Assembly: GCA_004764695.1 (NCBI GenBank)
Contig: SMSO01000025.1
Span: 2,155,102-2,219,101 of the forward strand
Source of the DNA: Schizochytrium sp. TIO01
Taxonomy: Eukaryota; Sar; Bigyra; Thraustochytrida; Thraustochytriidae
Length of the DNA: 64,000 bases
Reading direction: 5' to 3'
The notes below the pieces were generated by a model. That model was not told the origin of the DNA, did no database searches, and was given only the letters and a program-made list of their open reading frames with translations. Positions 44,364 to 53,926 of the stretch are shown piece after piece; positions within the stretch are counted from its first letter, which is position 1, and each line of letters begins with the position of its first letter. The translations under genes and the position numbers were made by a program.

Positions 44364-46733
44364 TCATGAGCCAGCCTCTCCAGTTGTATCACCATCCAGG
44401 GCAGGCCAGGTGTAAGCCTTTAAAAACCCAGGAAGAGAAGCCTTTGTATCAACTAACGAAGAGTCCTGAGCAATGTAGCAGACATCAGGGTTTCTAACAA
44501 CTAGTCTTTGCCAAGCTTCCTGATCTTCAGGGTGATCTTCACGAATCATAAGCTGAGAACGAAGCGTTGACACTGCCAGCGAGGGGCGGAATGCTTGACA
44601 TATAACGCGCAAAGCTTTATAGCGAACATAATCAACGATCAAGTCCATCAGTAAACCACTCATCTCAGTAGCATGCTTGTACAAACGGAAAAAAGTTGCG
44701 TAAAGGCCATGCTCACAAGCATCAAATACCGCCAGGGCATGTCGTACAGTGCGTGATACGCGAACATGGTGAGGCATAAATGACAAAAGGGTGACCATTT
44801 CAGCACTAGCATTATCATACTTCTGCTTCACATATAGACGATAAAGAACGCTGCACGCTGCGAATTCCTCACGCGAAGCAGTAGATCCAACCTCTGTTTC
44901 CCGATACAAGTCCTGCAGTTGCGTAAGACAGCGATTGAATTCTTTCATGTCAGTTTGGCGCAAGGCAATACGCGCATGAGTTTCATACGCAAGAGCAGTA
45001 AACTCGCTCTGGATCCCTTGAATTTGAAGATCCTGACGAATTGATTTTAGCTGATTGCAAGTCCAAAGGTATGTTACTGATGTATTATCTTTTCTCTTTT
45101 GAGACTTTCGCGTTTTGGTTCTGCTCTTGTTATGTGGGCTTTCCTTCCACCGACCCAACACCATTTTCAGGGCCTTCTTTAACACCGGCTCCGGTCGCAC
45201 AGATCCTGGATCAGGAACCGAAGTTAAGCGCAAAAAGTCCTTCTCAAGCGTTTGACAAGTTCCTTTAATAGAGAATTGAGAAAGATCTATTTCCACCCCC
45301 ATATCTTCTGCTTCACGCATCGCTGCAGCAACCCGCCGAGCCTCATTGCCTGCTGCATAAGGATCATAGCGATGCGTCGGGGTCAGACCTTTGCTATTTG
45401 ATTCATTCTGAAAGCGAGCAGCACGTCGTTGCTTTGCTTCGTGAGAAGAATACGACCCACCTCCTCTCCCTCCATCTCCGCCTACTCTTCCCTCGCCACT
45501 ATTATGCCTGTTACTGTTGTTATAGCTGTTGTTTTTGAAGTTTCCTCTGAAATTGCCATTCCCATCTCCATTTCCACGCACATTGACAGAGTTTGCGCCC
45601 TTTGGCGAAAATGAGCGCTGCTCTGGGTTCTGCTGCTGCCAAGCATTCCAGGTAGACTGTTGCTGTCTCGGCTGGAATGGTGTGCTTTCAATTGTAGAAC
45701 CTGTGTCATTCGACCATGTCTTTGTCTGTTCCTTGCCCGAGCCTGCGCTCTCTCGAAGCGCACTTGAAAATTGCTGCCAACCGCCTTGACTCTGTTGCCA
45801 CTGTTGCTGTTGCTGTTGCTGTTGTTGCTGCTGTTGCTGCTGCTGTTGTTGTTGTTGCTGCTGCTGTTGTTGTTGTTGCTCTTGCGGCTGGTTGGCAGCA
45901 ACATCCCACTTGCGCTTTTTCCGAGGCGAAGGTGAGGGCAGGTGACTTCGTTGCCCCTCTGGGGGTTGCGCAGAATTGCTTTCTGGTCCTTTGGGGTGGT
46001 ATTGGCCAGTCGTAGCTTTCTTAGCTTGCGAACTCACAGTTGCATCGGGGGCAATCAAAGGCTCTTTATCCCAGTTCCATGACCAAAGCGCTCCGCGAGA
46101 CATTGTATACTCGATCCTGGTTTTCAAGTGACGATCTACACTAGATTTCTCTGCTTCATTCTTACACTTTGCATAAACTCTCTTAATATAGCTCTTGAGC
46201 GACGGAGGCCACCCAGTTCCAGACGAAGCCGACGACGCCTCTGTTTCTTGGCCACCCTTCGCTGCACTTTGCCGAGATGCATCGCTAGCAGCGATTTGCT
46301 CTTGGATGTGGTGCGGCACAGGCTGGCCCATTCGCGTGTAGTACTCAGCCCACGCTCGGCACTTCTCGTAGTATTCGTCCCATTGCTTCTTCAAGTCAGC
46401 TTCCTGAACTGCAGATCCAACTGAGTTCTGTTGGAGAGTTGATTGTTGTTGTTGTTGTTGTTGAATTGGTGGGTTTTGATGATGATGATGAGTTTGATGG
46501 TTCTGATGATTATTCTGAGGATACCCGCTCTGGCCTTGCCAGCCTCCACCATATTGCTGCTGCTGCTGCTGTTGCTCATAGCCATGGTATCTGTTTGCAG
46601 GGTTCTGCTGCGGGTACCCCTGATGCGGGTAATACGGGTTAGTTCCATACGGTGCGTGCGCCGCCGAGGTGCCAAGTTGCTGTGGCGGCGGCGCATCGTT
46701 GTGGGGTGGATGGCTTTGTGGCGGATGCCACAT
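44364..46733 (-). CDS. SAC3/GANP-domain protein, THP3/LENG8 family
   Basis: 789 residues, one exon, from MWHPPQ at 46733. The N-terminal 110 residues are Gln/His/Asn-rich. Residues about 105-150 hold a short conserved helix (KQWDEYYEKCRAWAEYYTRMG). A basic NLS-like PRKKRKWDV stands near 275-285, followed by about 29 Gln (mixed CAG/CAA) and an Arg/Gly/Asn-rich part. The C-terminal 250 residues are the SAC3/GANP/THP3 fold: LKKALKMVLGRW, YLWTCNQLKSIRQDLQIQGIQ, ETHARIALRQTDMKEFNRCLTQL and FFRLYKHATEMSGLLMDL. Yeast Thp3 with Csn12 acts in transcription elongation and mRNA maturation, and a nuclear RNA-linked role is expected here. Glutamine tracts are polymorphic-looking but in frame. Confidence 0.9.
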   Translation of the reverse strand: MWHPPQSHPPHNDAPPPQQLGTSAAHAPYGTNPYYPHQGYPQQNPANRYHGYEQQQQQQQYGGGWQGQSGYPQNNHQNHQTHHHHQNPPIQQQQQQQSTLQQNSVGSAVQEADLKKQWDEYYEKCRAWAEYYTRMGQPVPHHIQEQIAASDASRQSAAKGGQETEASSASSGTGWPPSLKSYIKRVYAKCKNEAEKSSVDRHLKTRIEYTMSRGALWSWNWDKEPLIAPDATVSSQAKKATTGQYHPKGPESNSAQPPEGQRSHLPSPSPRKKRKWDVAANQPQEQQQQQQQQQQQQQQQQQQQQQQQQQQWQQSQGGWQQFSSALRESAGSGKEQTKTWSNDTGSTIESTPFQPRQQQSTWNAWQQQNPEQRSFSPKGANSVNVRGNGDGNGNFRGNFKNNSYNNSNRHNSGEGRVGGDGGRGGGSYSSHEAKQRRAARFQNESNSKGLTPTHRYDPYAAGNEARRVAAAMREAEDMGVEIDLSQFSIKGTCQTLEKDFLRLTSVPDPGSVRPEPVLKKALKMVLGRWKESPHNKSRTKTRKSQKRKDNTSVTYLWTCNQLKSIRQDLQIQGIQSEFTALAYETHARIALRQTDMKEFNRCLTQLQDLYRETEVGSTASREEFAACSVLYRLYVKQKYDNASAEMVTLLSFMPHHVRVSRTVRHALAVFDACEHGLYATFFRLYKHATEMSGLLMDLIVDYVRYKALRVICQAFRPSLAVSTLRSQLMIREDHPEDQEAWQRLVVRNPDVCYIAQDSSLVDTKASLPGFLKAYTWPALDGDTTGEAGS

Positions 46734-47475
46734 GGTCGCAAGCTGGCAGGCAGAACAACAAATGAAGTGCTGCCACCCAACGACCCAAGCTCCGCAAACG
46801 AAGAGCGGAGAATAAAAGGGAAAACGATAACAAGATTAGGCCTCCTTGGCTGCCCAGTGCGCCAAACCTGGACCCTTCCCTCGTCAGCGAAGGAGAATGA
46901 GCACTTAGCCTGCTTTGTTTGGGCTTATGATCTATGATCGTTGTCTTTCTTTCCTCTCATCATTATTTAGGAATGGCATGAGAAAACCCAAAGCGAAAAT
47001 AGAGATTCCTGGAACGTTCCACAATCCATTCATTTGCAGGTACGTACCAGTAGTAGTTGCATTAAGCAACTGTAATAATAAGCAGAAAAGCGCGGTTACT
47101 CAACCTCCTAGGACAGCATCGTAGATTCACTTGATAAAGCTTCCTTAATCCCTCAACTTTTGCGAAGCAACGGCCTGAGGATAGCATGATATCAAGACGT
47201 ACGCCTTCTTTTATTCTATGTGCATGACACATGTAGCATCTTTCGATACTGATGCAACTCTGTGAAACGAATTCTTCAGCACCTAGCTCATTTTCTACGC
47301 ACTTTTCTTATCCCCTGATCTCAAATCAGGGTTTCAATTTGCTGCCCGCACATGCTTGCTTCCTTAATAAACAAACATTAAGACTGCTTCTGACCAAACG
47401 AAATGGAATAGAATTGTGGGCCTGAATGAGAAAGAAACGAAACAACGTAAGCCCTCAAGATATATTCTTATCTCA

Positions 47476-47506
<31 letters not shown>

Positions 47507-47839
47507 GAGAGAGAGATAAGTCTAGTCCTGCAGACAGTGCGCGTGATCGCTTTAAACAGATTGAAGTTTAATTTTTAAGATTCTGAATATCGCAGCGAAC
47601 GGTGCTAAGCAGAGGATTTAAAGATATTAGTAAGGCAAATAGTACGTGTGAGACAGGATCAAGAAATAAAGTAAGAATGTTATATGTAGTAGCTGGTATG
47701 ATTATATGAGAAGAAACAAACGAGGAGCAGATACTCAGCGTATAATATATTTTGAGCACTTACTCAACATCCAGAGTGAAAGCTGCACTTGGGATACAGC
47801 GTAATTCTTTGAATTCCAAACCAAATCAGGCAGCAAAAA
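46734..47839. other. Intergenic
   Basis: 1.1 kb. The first part is the promoter of the SAC3-domain gene. It includes the palindrome at 47467-47520, and the right end is the 3' UTR of the biotin ligase gene. No gene seen. Confidence 0.5.
47467..47520. repeat. Composite palindrome (CT)n(TA)n(GA)n
   Basis: CTTATCTC, then CT repeats, then six TA units, then GA repeats and GAGATAAG. The arms are complementary over at least 18 bases, with a 10-base excess in the left arm. It could extrude as a long hairpin. Confidence 0.9.
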
Positions 47840-49084
47840 TTACATGCGCTTCGAGATGAGACCCTGGAAAAAGTCAAATCGATTTCCGTCAGGGTAGAGC
47901 TCGAATCGCAGTGATGCATCCGACGCATCGCGGGCTACCAGGCATCCTCCAGACGCAGGCGAGATCCCCTCAATAATAACCTTGCGCCCCCCCTCATCCT
48001 GAAGTGTTACCTCCTGGCCATTATGAAGCCACGCCCTCTCATAAGCATCCTGCAGGCGCCGCGTGAAGCCTTCTCTTTCGAACTCTTCGTGCAAGGCATC
48101 GTACTTTTCTAAGATTCTTGCAAGAACCTGTTCTCTAGATACTCGCGGTCCCTTACCAATTGCGTTAAGGCACGTCGTGGGTTCTTCATTGTCCACGTTC
48201 AGGCCCATGCCAATACAGACCTTAAACTTGCCTCCAATGCTCACAGACTGACACAAGATGCCTCCGATCTTTGTAGACCTATCTGCGTAGATATCGTTTG
48301 GCCATTTGATTCCAACATTGGCATCCTCGAAGCCCTCAAAAGACTTGATGGCATCCACGATTGCCACGCAAACCAAATATTGCACGAGTGGCAACGTACG
48401 ACCCTCGCGAACAGAGCTGAGGAAGGTCACAAGCAAACACCCTGGAGGACTCGTCCACTGATTCGAGCCCCGTCCCTTTCCTGATGTCTGTACGTCTGTG
48501 ACGCAAACCGTTCCTTCGGGCATTGCCAAGCCGTGTTCGTAAAGCGAAATTTGCGTGGATTTGAGCACATGTCCATATAAAAGAGTCTTGCCGTAGACCT
48601 CGGATGAGCAAAACCCTGGTGAAAGAAATCGGTCTACGTCAAAAACAAGCGCATCGGCAGGCAGTTTAGCGGCATCAGGATTGCCTTTGAAGTTCTCCTG
48701 AGCAGCGGCACGCCACGCCGCTTGCTGGCCAGAGGCTCGCCAAGCAAGAAGACTCTCGTACGCGTGGACGTCCTCAGGGCCACGGTATAGTTCTCTGAGC
48801 GCCTTGTGAGATCCAGGTACGGTGCTGGAAGTAGCGACGATGAGGTCCATCCGGTTAGGGGTAGAGGAGGACGCGCTATCCACATCCATCGACGAGGTCA
48901 TGGCGGCCATTATGGAGCTTGAAGACGGCGGTGGCGGAGAAGAGACCCAAGGAGCGAAACTAGAAGCCGCCTGGAGAGCTTCGAGAACTGCCTGGGGCCT
49001 CGGTGAGGAGCGAGCGCGTCTCCACGCGAGCCTTTGCATCGGTCTGCCGCCTGGACTTCGCCAAGGTCGAAGAAGAGGTCCCAT
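47840..49084 (-). CDS. Biotin-protein ligase (holocarboxylase synthetase)
   Basis: 414 residues, one exon. The first 50 residues are rich in Arg, Ser and Pro with few acids (MQRLAWRRARSSPRPQ), so mitochondrial import from the first Met is likely. A second Met at residue 59 or 62 could give a cytosolic form. The catalytic BirA/LplA domain starts near 165. GKGRGSNQW at 202-210 matches the biotinyl-AMP loop (GKGRGGNVW in human HLCS), KWPNDIY at 260-266 holds the conserved Lys, and KIGGIL and GMGLNVDNEEPTT follow. A C-terminal SH3-like barrel closes the protein (LHNGQEVTLQDEGG). It activates biotin with ATP and attaches it to the Lys of carboxylases such as acetyl-CoA carboxylase, which would serve fatty-acid synthesis. 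Confidence 0.95.
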   Translation of the reverse strand: MGPLLRPWRSPGGRPMQRLAWRRARSSPRPQAVLEALQAASSFAPWVSSPPPPSSSSIMAAMTSSMDVDSASSSTPNRMDLIVATSSTVPGSHKALRELYRGPEDVHAYESLLAWRASGQQAAWRAAAQENFKGNPDAAKLPADALVFDVDRFLSPGFCSSEVYGKTLLYGHVLKSTQISLYEHGLAMPEGTVCVTDVQTSGKGRGSNQWTSPPGCLLVTFLSSVREGRTLPLVQYLVCVAIVDAIKSFEGFEDANVGIKWPNDIYADRSTKIGGILCQSVSIGGKFKVCIGMGLNVDNEEPTTCLNAIGKGPRVSREQVLARILEKYDALHEEFEREGFTRRLQDAYERAWLHNGQEVTLQDEGGRKVIIEGISPASGGCLVARDASDASLRFELYPDGNRFDFFQGLISKRM

Positions 49085-50891
49085 GAGTCCATGATCCTTT
49101 TCTTTCTTTTCTTTCTTTCCTTTCTTTTCTTCTTTCTTTACTCATCTTCAAAGGCCAAATTAATTGAACATTGTCAGTAGAAGTAGTAGGGAGGCAGTAG
49201 TAGCTCTATTAGCCACTAGGCCGACCTACCTTCTCAGTAGTAAGTAAGTAAATAAGTAAGTAAGTACACTATCAAAAGGTCGTAGTTCTTCTTATCAGCT
49301 GCAGCAATGCTATAGGTATGTATACTTGAAGGACCTTCTAGTTCTCTCATGACTTTATGTGGGGGGAAGAAAGCATTGCACAGATTGAGGAGAAGGACCC
49401 AATTGTGTTCGACTTTGACAAGAAAGAAACGACCTTTGCCAAGCACATATCATAGAGCTCTGGGAGGCTCTGATGAGATAATAGATTACTGTGGCGATTG
49501 ACGTTTTCTCCAAGACGGTATACCTACCGAATGTTCTACCTAGTTTCAGAAACGAAGATGGATAGTACCGATTGAGCAGAAGATGGAGCGCGAATTGTTT
49601 GGTTCTGGACATCTTGTGAAATCGTGATTTAGTTTTCAGGGAAATGAGTCTTTTTCTTTGGAGGGGAATATTACACGATCATAAAGACTCGTTGCGTTTA
49701 ACAGGGTGGAGCCTTGCTGCACATGTGTACAGACAGCAGCTCTTGGGTGGCTTCTTCTATCAAATTAGCGTCATCCTCCACATTTGCATTTCCTGTCCCA
49801 AAGTCCTTCGCAGTGACAAATGTGTTCATAGAACAACATGAACTAGCTGAGAGCTTCCACTGGCGAAGACATTGGGAGACCCCAAGTGGAAGAGCAACTT
49901 TACTCGCTCAGGTTTCAAGATATGCATTGATCCTAGACTAATGAAATTCAGAAGTGAAGCAAGCAGGCTCAGCCATTGCTTAAGGCAGATTCTGGTGTCA
50001 TTCAGTGAGCTGTCTGTTTTGGTATTACCTATGTCCCTATGGTGTCTCACCCAGAAAGTGCTCTTGACCCAGTCCAAATGCTAATTGATGCTGAGCTTCT
50101 TTCTCTTCGTTCTCAATACAGTCTCCGCAATTACAGGTAACAATATCAATTAAGAGGGAATCTCTTTGATACTTGAGGGTCTAAAGTGTGTGGAAAAGCA
50201 CAACCAACTCTACTATGAAGGCCTGGCAAGTTGCCAAAACCTACTCTAGAGGCACGAGCACAGGCTTCTGAGCGTGCTCACTGGCTTCCCCTTAATTTGG
50301 AGCTTGCTATCATTTATAGGTAGTTCCGCAGAACTTGTTGTAGATCAAAGCGAACTTGAAGTGAGGATGAAGTGCTTTCAGAGGGTGTGAGCAAAGCTTT
50401 AGCTTTGCTAAAGTTCAAGCTGCGTAATACTCTACTAGAGACAGTGCACGATTTTTTGACCACTGCATGGGTAAGACCTCAGGCGAAAGCGAGCTTGGGC
50501 GATTGATTCTCTCGATTATTGTTTGTTCCTTGGAAACTTTTTACTTGAAAATGTTCTTACTTTCACTTAGATATGGTCTTAGGCAATAGTAGCTAGCTAG
50601 TAAATATGGTATGGGTAGAACGAAGGTGAAGCTAAGACCAGCGGGTCTTTTGGTGATCATTAGGCGGTCGAGGATCTCACGAATCCAATCCCCAAACCCA
50701 AATCCTCAAACCCAAACTCTACGACGAGTCGTGCAGGGCTTCAAGAAGGTCGGGTTTCGAAGAACAGCCTCATTGAAGGGGGCTGAGTAGAAGTGTGGAT
50801 AGCCGGCTTGCTTACTTGGTTGTTTACTTTTTTTCGTTTGTTGTTGCAAGATCCTAGCAACGCAGGAGCTTGAGGATTGTGAAGCTCGAAG
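49085..50891. other. Intergenic with short repeats
   Basis: 1.8 kb. A TTTC-type run lies at 49099-49139 just upstream of the biotin ligase start. TACC and TAAG-type clusters follow at 49213-49266, including about six AAGT/TAAG units. Frames of 60-107 codons are present on both strands, but none has protein-like composition or a plausible start. The end before 50892 is the promoter of the next gene. Confidence 0.5.
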
Positions 50892-52019
50892 ATGTCTGCC
50901 TTCAAGCGCGTGGCAGTGACATCTGCTGCTCTCGGCGTCGCTGCAGTGACTGTTTACACTGTTCCTGTGTTTAAAGAAACACGAACAGGATGTTATTTGG
51001 CATATCATTACCCATATGATGTCCTGCAAAAGGGCACTTACAACGAAACTGCTTGGCGGCTAGGCCTTGGCACGCTTGGAGGTCTAGGATCAGCATTTGC
51101 ACTGGCGAGAGGCGTTGGAGGTGCTGCGGGCTCCTCAAACCCAGTCTTAGGAATTCCCAAAACTGCTTTGGCCATGTTTACAGGCATGGTCACCTTCTCC
51201 CTGACACTCCAATTTACGGATTACATTGTCCCCCCAGCACACCGAGCCACAAAATTTGTAATGTACGCTTTAGATGGTCTAGTTGCAGATGTTGCCGGTC
51301 GTAGTGATGGAGACCTTCCGATCTGGGAGAAACGCGATGGAATTACTCGCAACGATATCGAGCGCTACGTCGAGCACGAATCTGCACGCAAGAAAGTTGT
51401 CGGCGAAACCTCGAACACCACCAGTGGGTCGCTTCCTGTGGAAGACCCGATTGAGCGCCTCAGCAAGCTTGACGCAAGTGGACTCGAGAAGGAACTTGAG
51501 AAAGATACGCTTTCTGGCAATGTCCGCAAGCGTGCCCTTGAGATGCACCGCCAACAGCTGGTCTCTGGCCTCCTGAAGATGCGGCGCGAGCAAGAGCTCC
51601 TTGATCAACAAATCGCATCTAAGCAGCGCGGCATGAAGCAGCTCGGCAGTGGCCCACAATATGATGACATGAAGGAAAGTTTGGAAAATTTGCACAATCA
51701 GGTGAAGGACCTTGACAACCGCAAGGCTTCTTTGAAGGAAACGGCTGCCAGAGTACATAATGCTAGCCTCAACACACTCTGCGAAGCAGAAGTGTTTGTG
51801 AAGGTTCATAAATTGGAGGAACTCCGTGAACGTCAGCTTACCATGGCTCAGCAGGCTCGTGATTCAGGATCTTTCGACCGTATGGTCTTGCGTAAGCAGC
51901 TTAGGGCCATCGATGCTGAAAAGTACGATTTGAAAAAGTCTGCCAAGGATGCCTTTGGTGTTCGCATTAGCAAAAAGGCTGCTTCTGTGGAACCCTGGCG
52001 CCATGTGCTCGAACTGTAG
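50892..52019 (+). CDS. Two-helix membrane protein with coiled-coil tail, unknown
   Basis: 375 residues, one exon. Residues 5-28 form a hydrophobic helix (VAVTSAALGVAAVTVYTVPVF) that could be a signal anchor. Two further hydrophobic stretches lie near 55-75 (Gly/Ala-rich, WRLGLGTLGGLGSAFALA) and 90-112 (ALAMFTGMVTFSLTLQF). From about 150 to 345 it is a charged coiled coil with heptad-like Leu spacing. There is no enzyme motif. The short N-terminus before the first helix and the long soluble coiled coil suggest an organelle-membrane protein with the tail on one face. I do not recognise the family. It converges on LZTFL1 with 235 bp between stops. Confidence 0.8.
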   Translation: MSAFKRVAVTSAALGVAAVTVYTVPVFKETRTGCYLAYHYPYDVLQKGTYNETAWRLGLGTLGGLGSAFALARGVGGAAGSSNPVLGIPKTALAMFTGMVTFSLTLQFTDYIVPPAHRATKFVMYALDGLVADVAGRSDGDLPIWEKRDGITRNDIERYVEHESARKKVVGETSNTTSGSLPVEDPIERLSKLDASGLEKELEKDTLSGNVRKRALEMHRQQLVSGLLKMRREQELLDQQIASKQRGMKQLGSGPQYDDMKESLENLHNQVKDLDNRKASLKETAARVHNASLNTLCEAEVFVKVHKLEELRERQLTMAQQARDSGSFDRMVLRKQLRAIDAEKYDLKKSAKDAFGVRISKKAASVEPWRHVLEL

Positions 52020-52254
52020 ATATACAAAACTAAACATTATAGACTATCATTACGTTGGCAGAGGTATCACCTGTAAACCAGCTTTGTAATTGCCATGCTC
52101 TACCAAGAGGACTTGACCTGTGCCCCATACGCAAGAACTAGCTGTTATCTTTTTCTTTCTTTTCTAATATGGAAGAAATATACAGAAAATTAATATTAAC
52201 GAAAGGGGGGAATCGTGATATAATGATAAGTACGGGTTTTATAAGTTATTCAAT

Positions 52255-53181
52255 TCATTTATGCCGCAACGGTGTATCCTCATGGAAGTCGCGAACAATA
52301 TTAGTTCCATCAGGTTCGTATTGGACAAGACGGCGTCTCAAATCCGTCAGCTGATCTGTCTTTTGCTGAAGTGTTTTACGCATTTGTTGAAATTGCTTAG
52401 ATGAACGAAACCGCTCAGTGACATCGTCGAGGTCAATGTCCCGTGTCTCAAGTAACAGTTGTCGAGCATCTGCAAGTTCGGCACGAAGGTCGACAGCAAC
52501 GCCACGCTCGTGGTCAAGATCTTGCTGCAGAGCTAAAAGCTTAGATGAATCATCTTCGCCTTTGCTTTCCTCTGCGCTGGATGTGCCCGTACTCTGACGC
52601 TTGGCAGTCTCAAGCTGGAGCTTTAGAGCCTCGATCTCATAGGTGTGATTCGAAAGAAGCTGCCGAGCACGGTCCAGCTCGTCTTGAATACTTTCCTTTT
52701 CACGGTTCACAGTATTAATTTGACCTTGGAGTTGCATGTTTTGATCCACAATGCGTTGCTGCTCATCGCGAAGCGAGACAAGACGATTGGCCTTGGTCTT
52801 GTGACTCGATGCGCTTGGTCCATCCAAACGAATCTTTTCCATCTCGGCGATAAGATGGGTATCCTCGATTTTAGAAGTGTCCATTTCCAGCTCAAGATCT
52901 TGAGCATCCGCATCCTGGAAAAGCTGCTGGATGGCCAACATGCTCATACTCACAGTTCTACGAAGATCGTCCTCATAGCTTGTCCTGATAGACTGGCACA
53001 ATGTCTGCAGAATATCCTTTACTTCATCCGGGTCAAGAAGTGAGTCTCCATCAAGCCGTGCTTCCTGAACATCATTAAAAATCTCTTGGATTTCTTGAAC
53101 CTGAACCTCCCGTTTCTGCTTAAAGAATTTTTCGTACTTTGCCAACTGGACTTTATGGAAGTCACTCAGATATCTTGACAT
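52255..53181 (-). CDS. LZTFL1: Leucine-zipper transcription factor-like 1 (BBSome regulator)
   Basis: 308 residues, against 299 in human. The N-terminal 110 residues are helical and resemble the family's EF-hand-like head (VQEARLDGDSLLDPDEVKDIL). The rest is a coiled coil. The family signature at the C-terminus is clear: FRSSKQFQQMRKTLQQKTDQL followed by LRRRLVQYEPDG; human LZTFL1 ends KDLRKRLAQYEPED. LZTFL1 controls BBSome and membrane-receptor traffic in and out of cilia. Its presence argues that this organism builds a flagellum. It is transcribed divergently from cystinosin, with 745 bp between the starts. Confidence 0.93.
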   Translation of the reverse strand: MSRYLSDFHKVQLAKYEKFFKQKREVQVQEIQEIFNDVQEARLDGDSLLDPDEVKDILQTLCQSIRTSYEDDLRRTVSMSMLAIQQLFQDADAQDLELEMDTSKIEDTHLIAEMEKIRLDGPSASSHKTKANRLVSLRDEQQRIVDQNMQLQGQINTVNREKESIQDELDRARQLLSNHTYEIEALKLQLETAKRQSTGTSSAEESKGEDDSSKLLALQQDLDHERGVAVDLRAELADARQLLLETRDIDLDDVTERFRSSKQFQQMRKTLQQKTDQLTDLRRRLVQYEPDGTNIVRDFHEDTPLRHK

Positions 53182-53926
53182 TTTCTAATTCTTGCGTAAA
53201 CAGAAGTTCCCTTGAGGCTCTTCACGTCTTGTATTTAGACAGATTTATTACCGGCGTAAGTCAAAAAATTAAGAATCACCGCTAAAGCAGCAAAGTCTAT
53301 TCTCCGAGTTCTGCCAGGCTCTTTACGAAGTACAACCTTGTGAAAGACTAGCTTGTCTTTGCAACAGCAGTAGCTCCCAGCTACACTACAGAAGCACCCG
53401 TATGACTAGCAAAACCAAACAGGTTTGGATTTGCTTGATCCCAAGAGGCAGTACTCTTGACCTACTTATGCGGTCTAAACCTCTCAATCTGTATTGGCTT
53501 TTCCGGTTCTGTAAATAATTTGGCCGTTGTGCCCCTTCACTTAAAAAAGACTCTTCCCAAAGATTCATAACAATAATAATTACCCAAACTTATAGTCCGC
53601 CAGCTCTTTCTTTTCTCAAGATATGCTATTAACCAAAGCCTGTTTCTTGCCTCGTAGACTTCTCTTTCAAAGGCTCCAAGGACCAGGGCCGATCGCCTCC
53701 AGCCTTGGACCTCTTCCCTCTTCGCGACTAAGCGGATCAGGCCGTTGGGGCCTGCCACCCCGACCGGAGGTTTTGGAGCGGATCGGTTTATTGTCTAAAA
53801 AAGAAGCTTGAAGAAATTGGTATCGTCTCCATTAAGATTAGCAGCTTCAGGAATCCCTTTTCATAGATATCGTCCTTTCTCTGTAAGAAAGGAAGCGTAG
53901 CAGAGTTCAAAGAAGCACCAGGAATC
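53182..53926. other. Divergent promoter region of LZTFL1 and cystinosin
   Basis: 745 bp between two outward starts. No TATA box or repeat stands out; a purine-rich stretch lies just before the cystinosin ATG. Confidence 0.5.

Noticed and set aside
45482-45904. Asn/Ser-rich and Val/Ala-rich open frames over the SAC3-domain gene
   Set aside because: Shadow frames of the CAG/CAA tract; the Gln frame belongs to a gene with a conserved domain.
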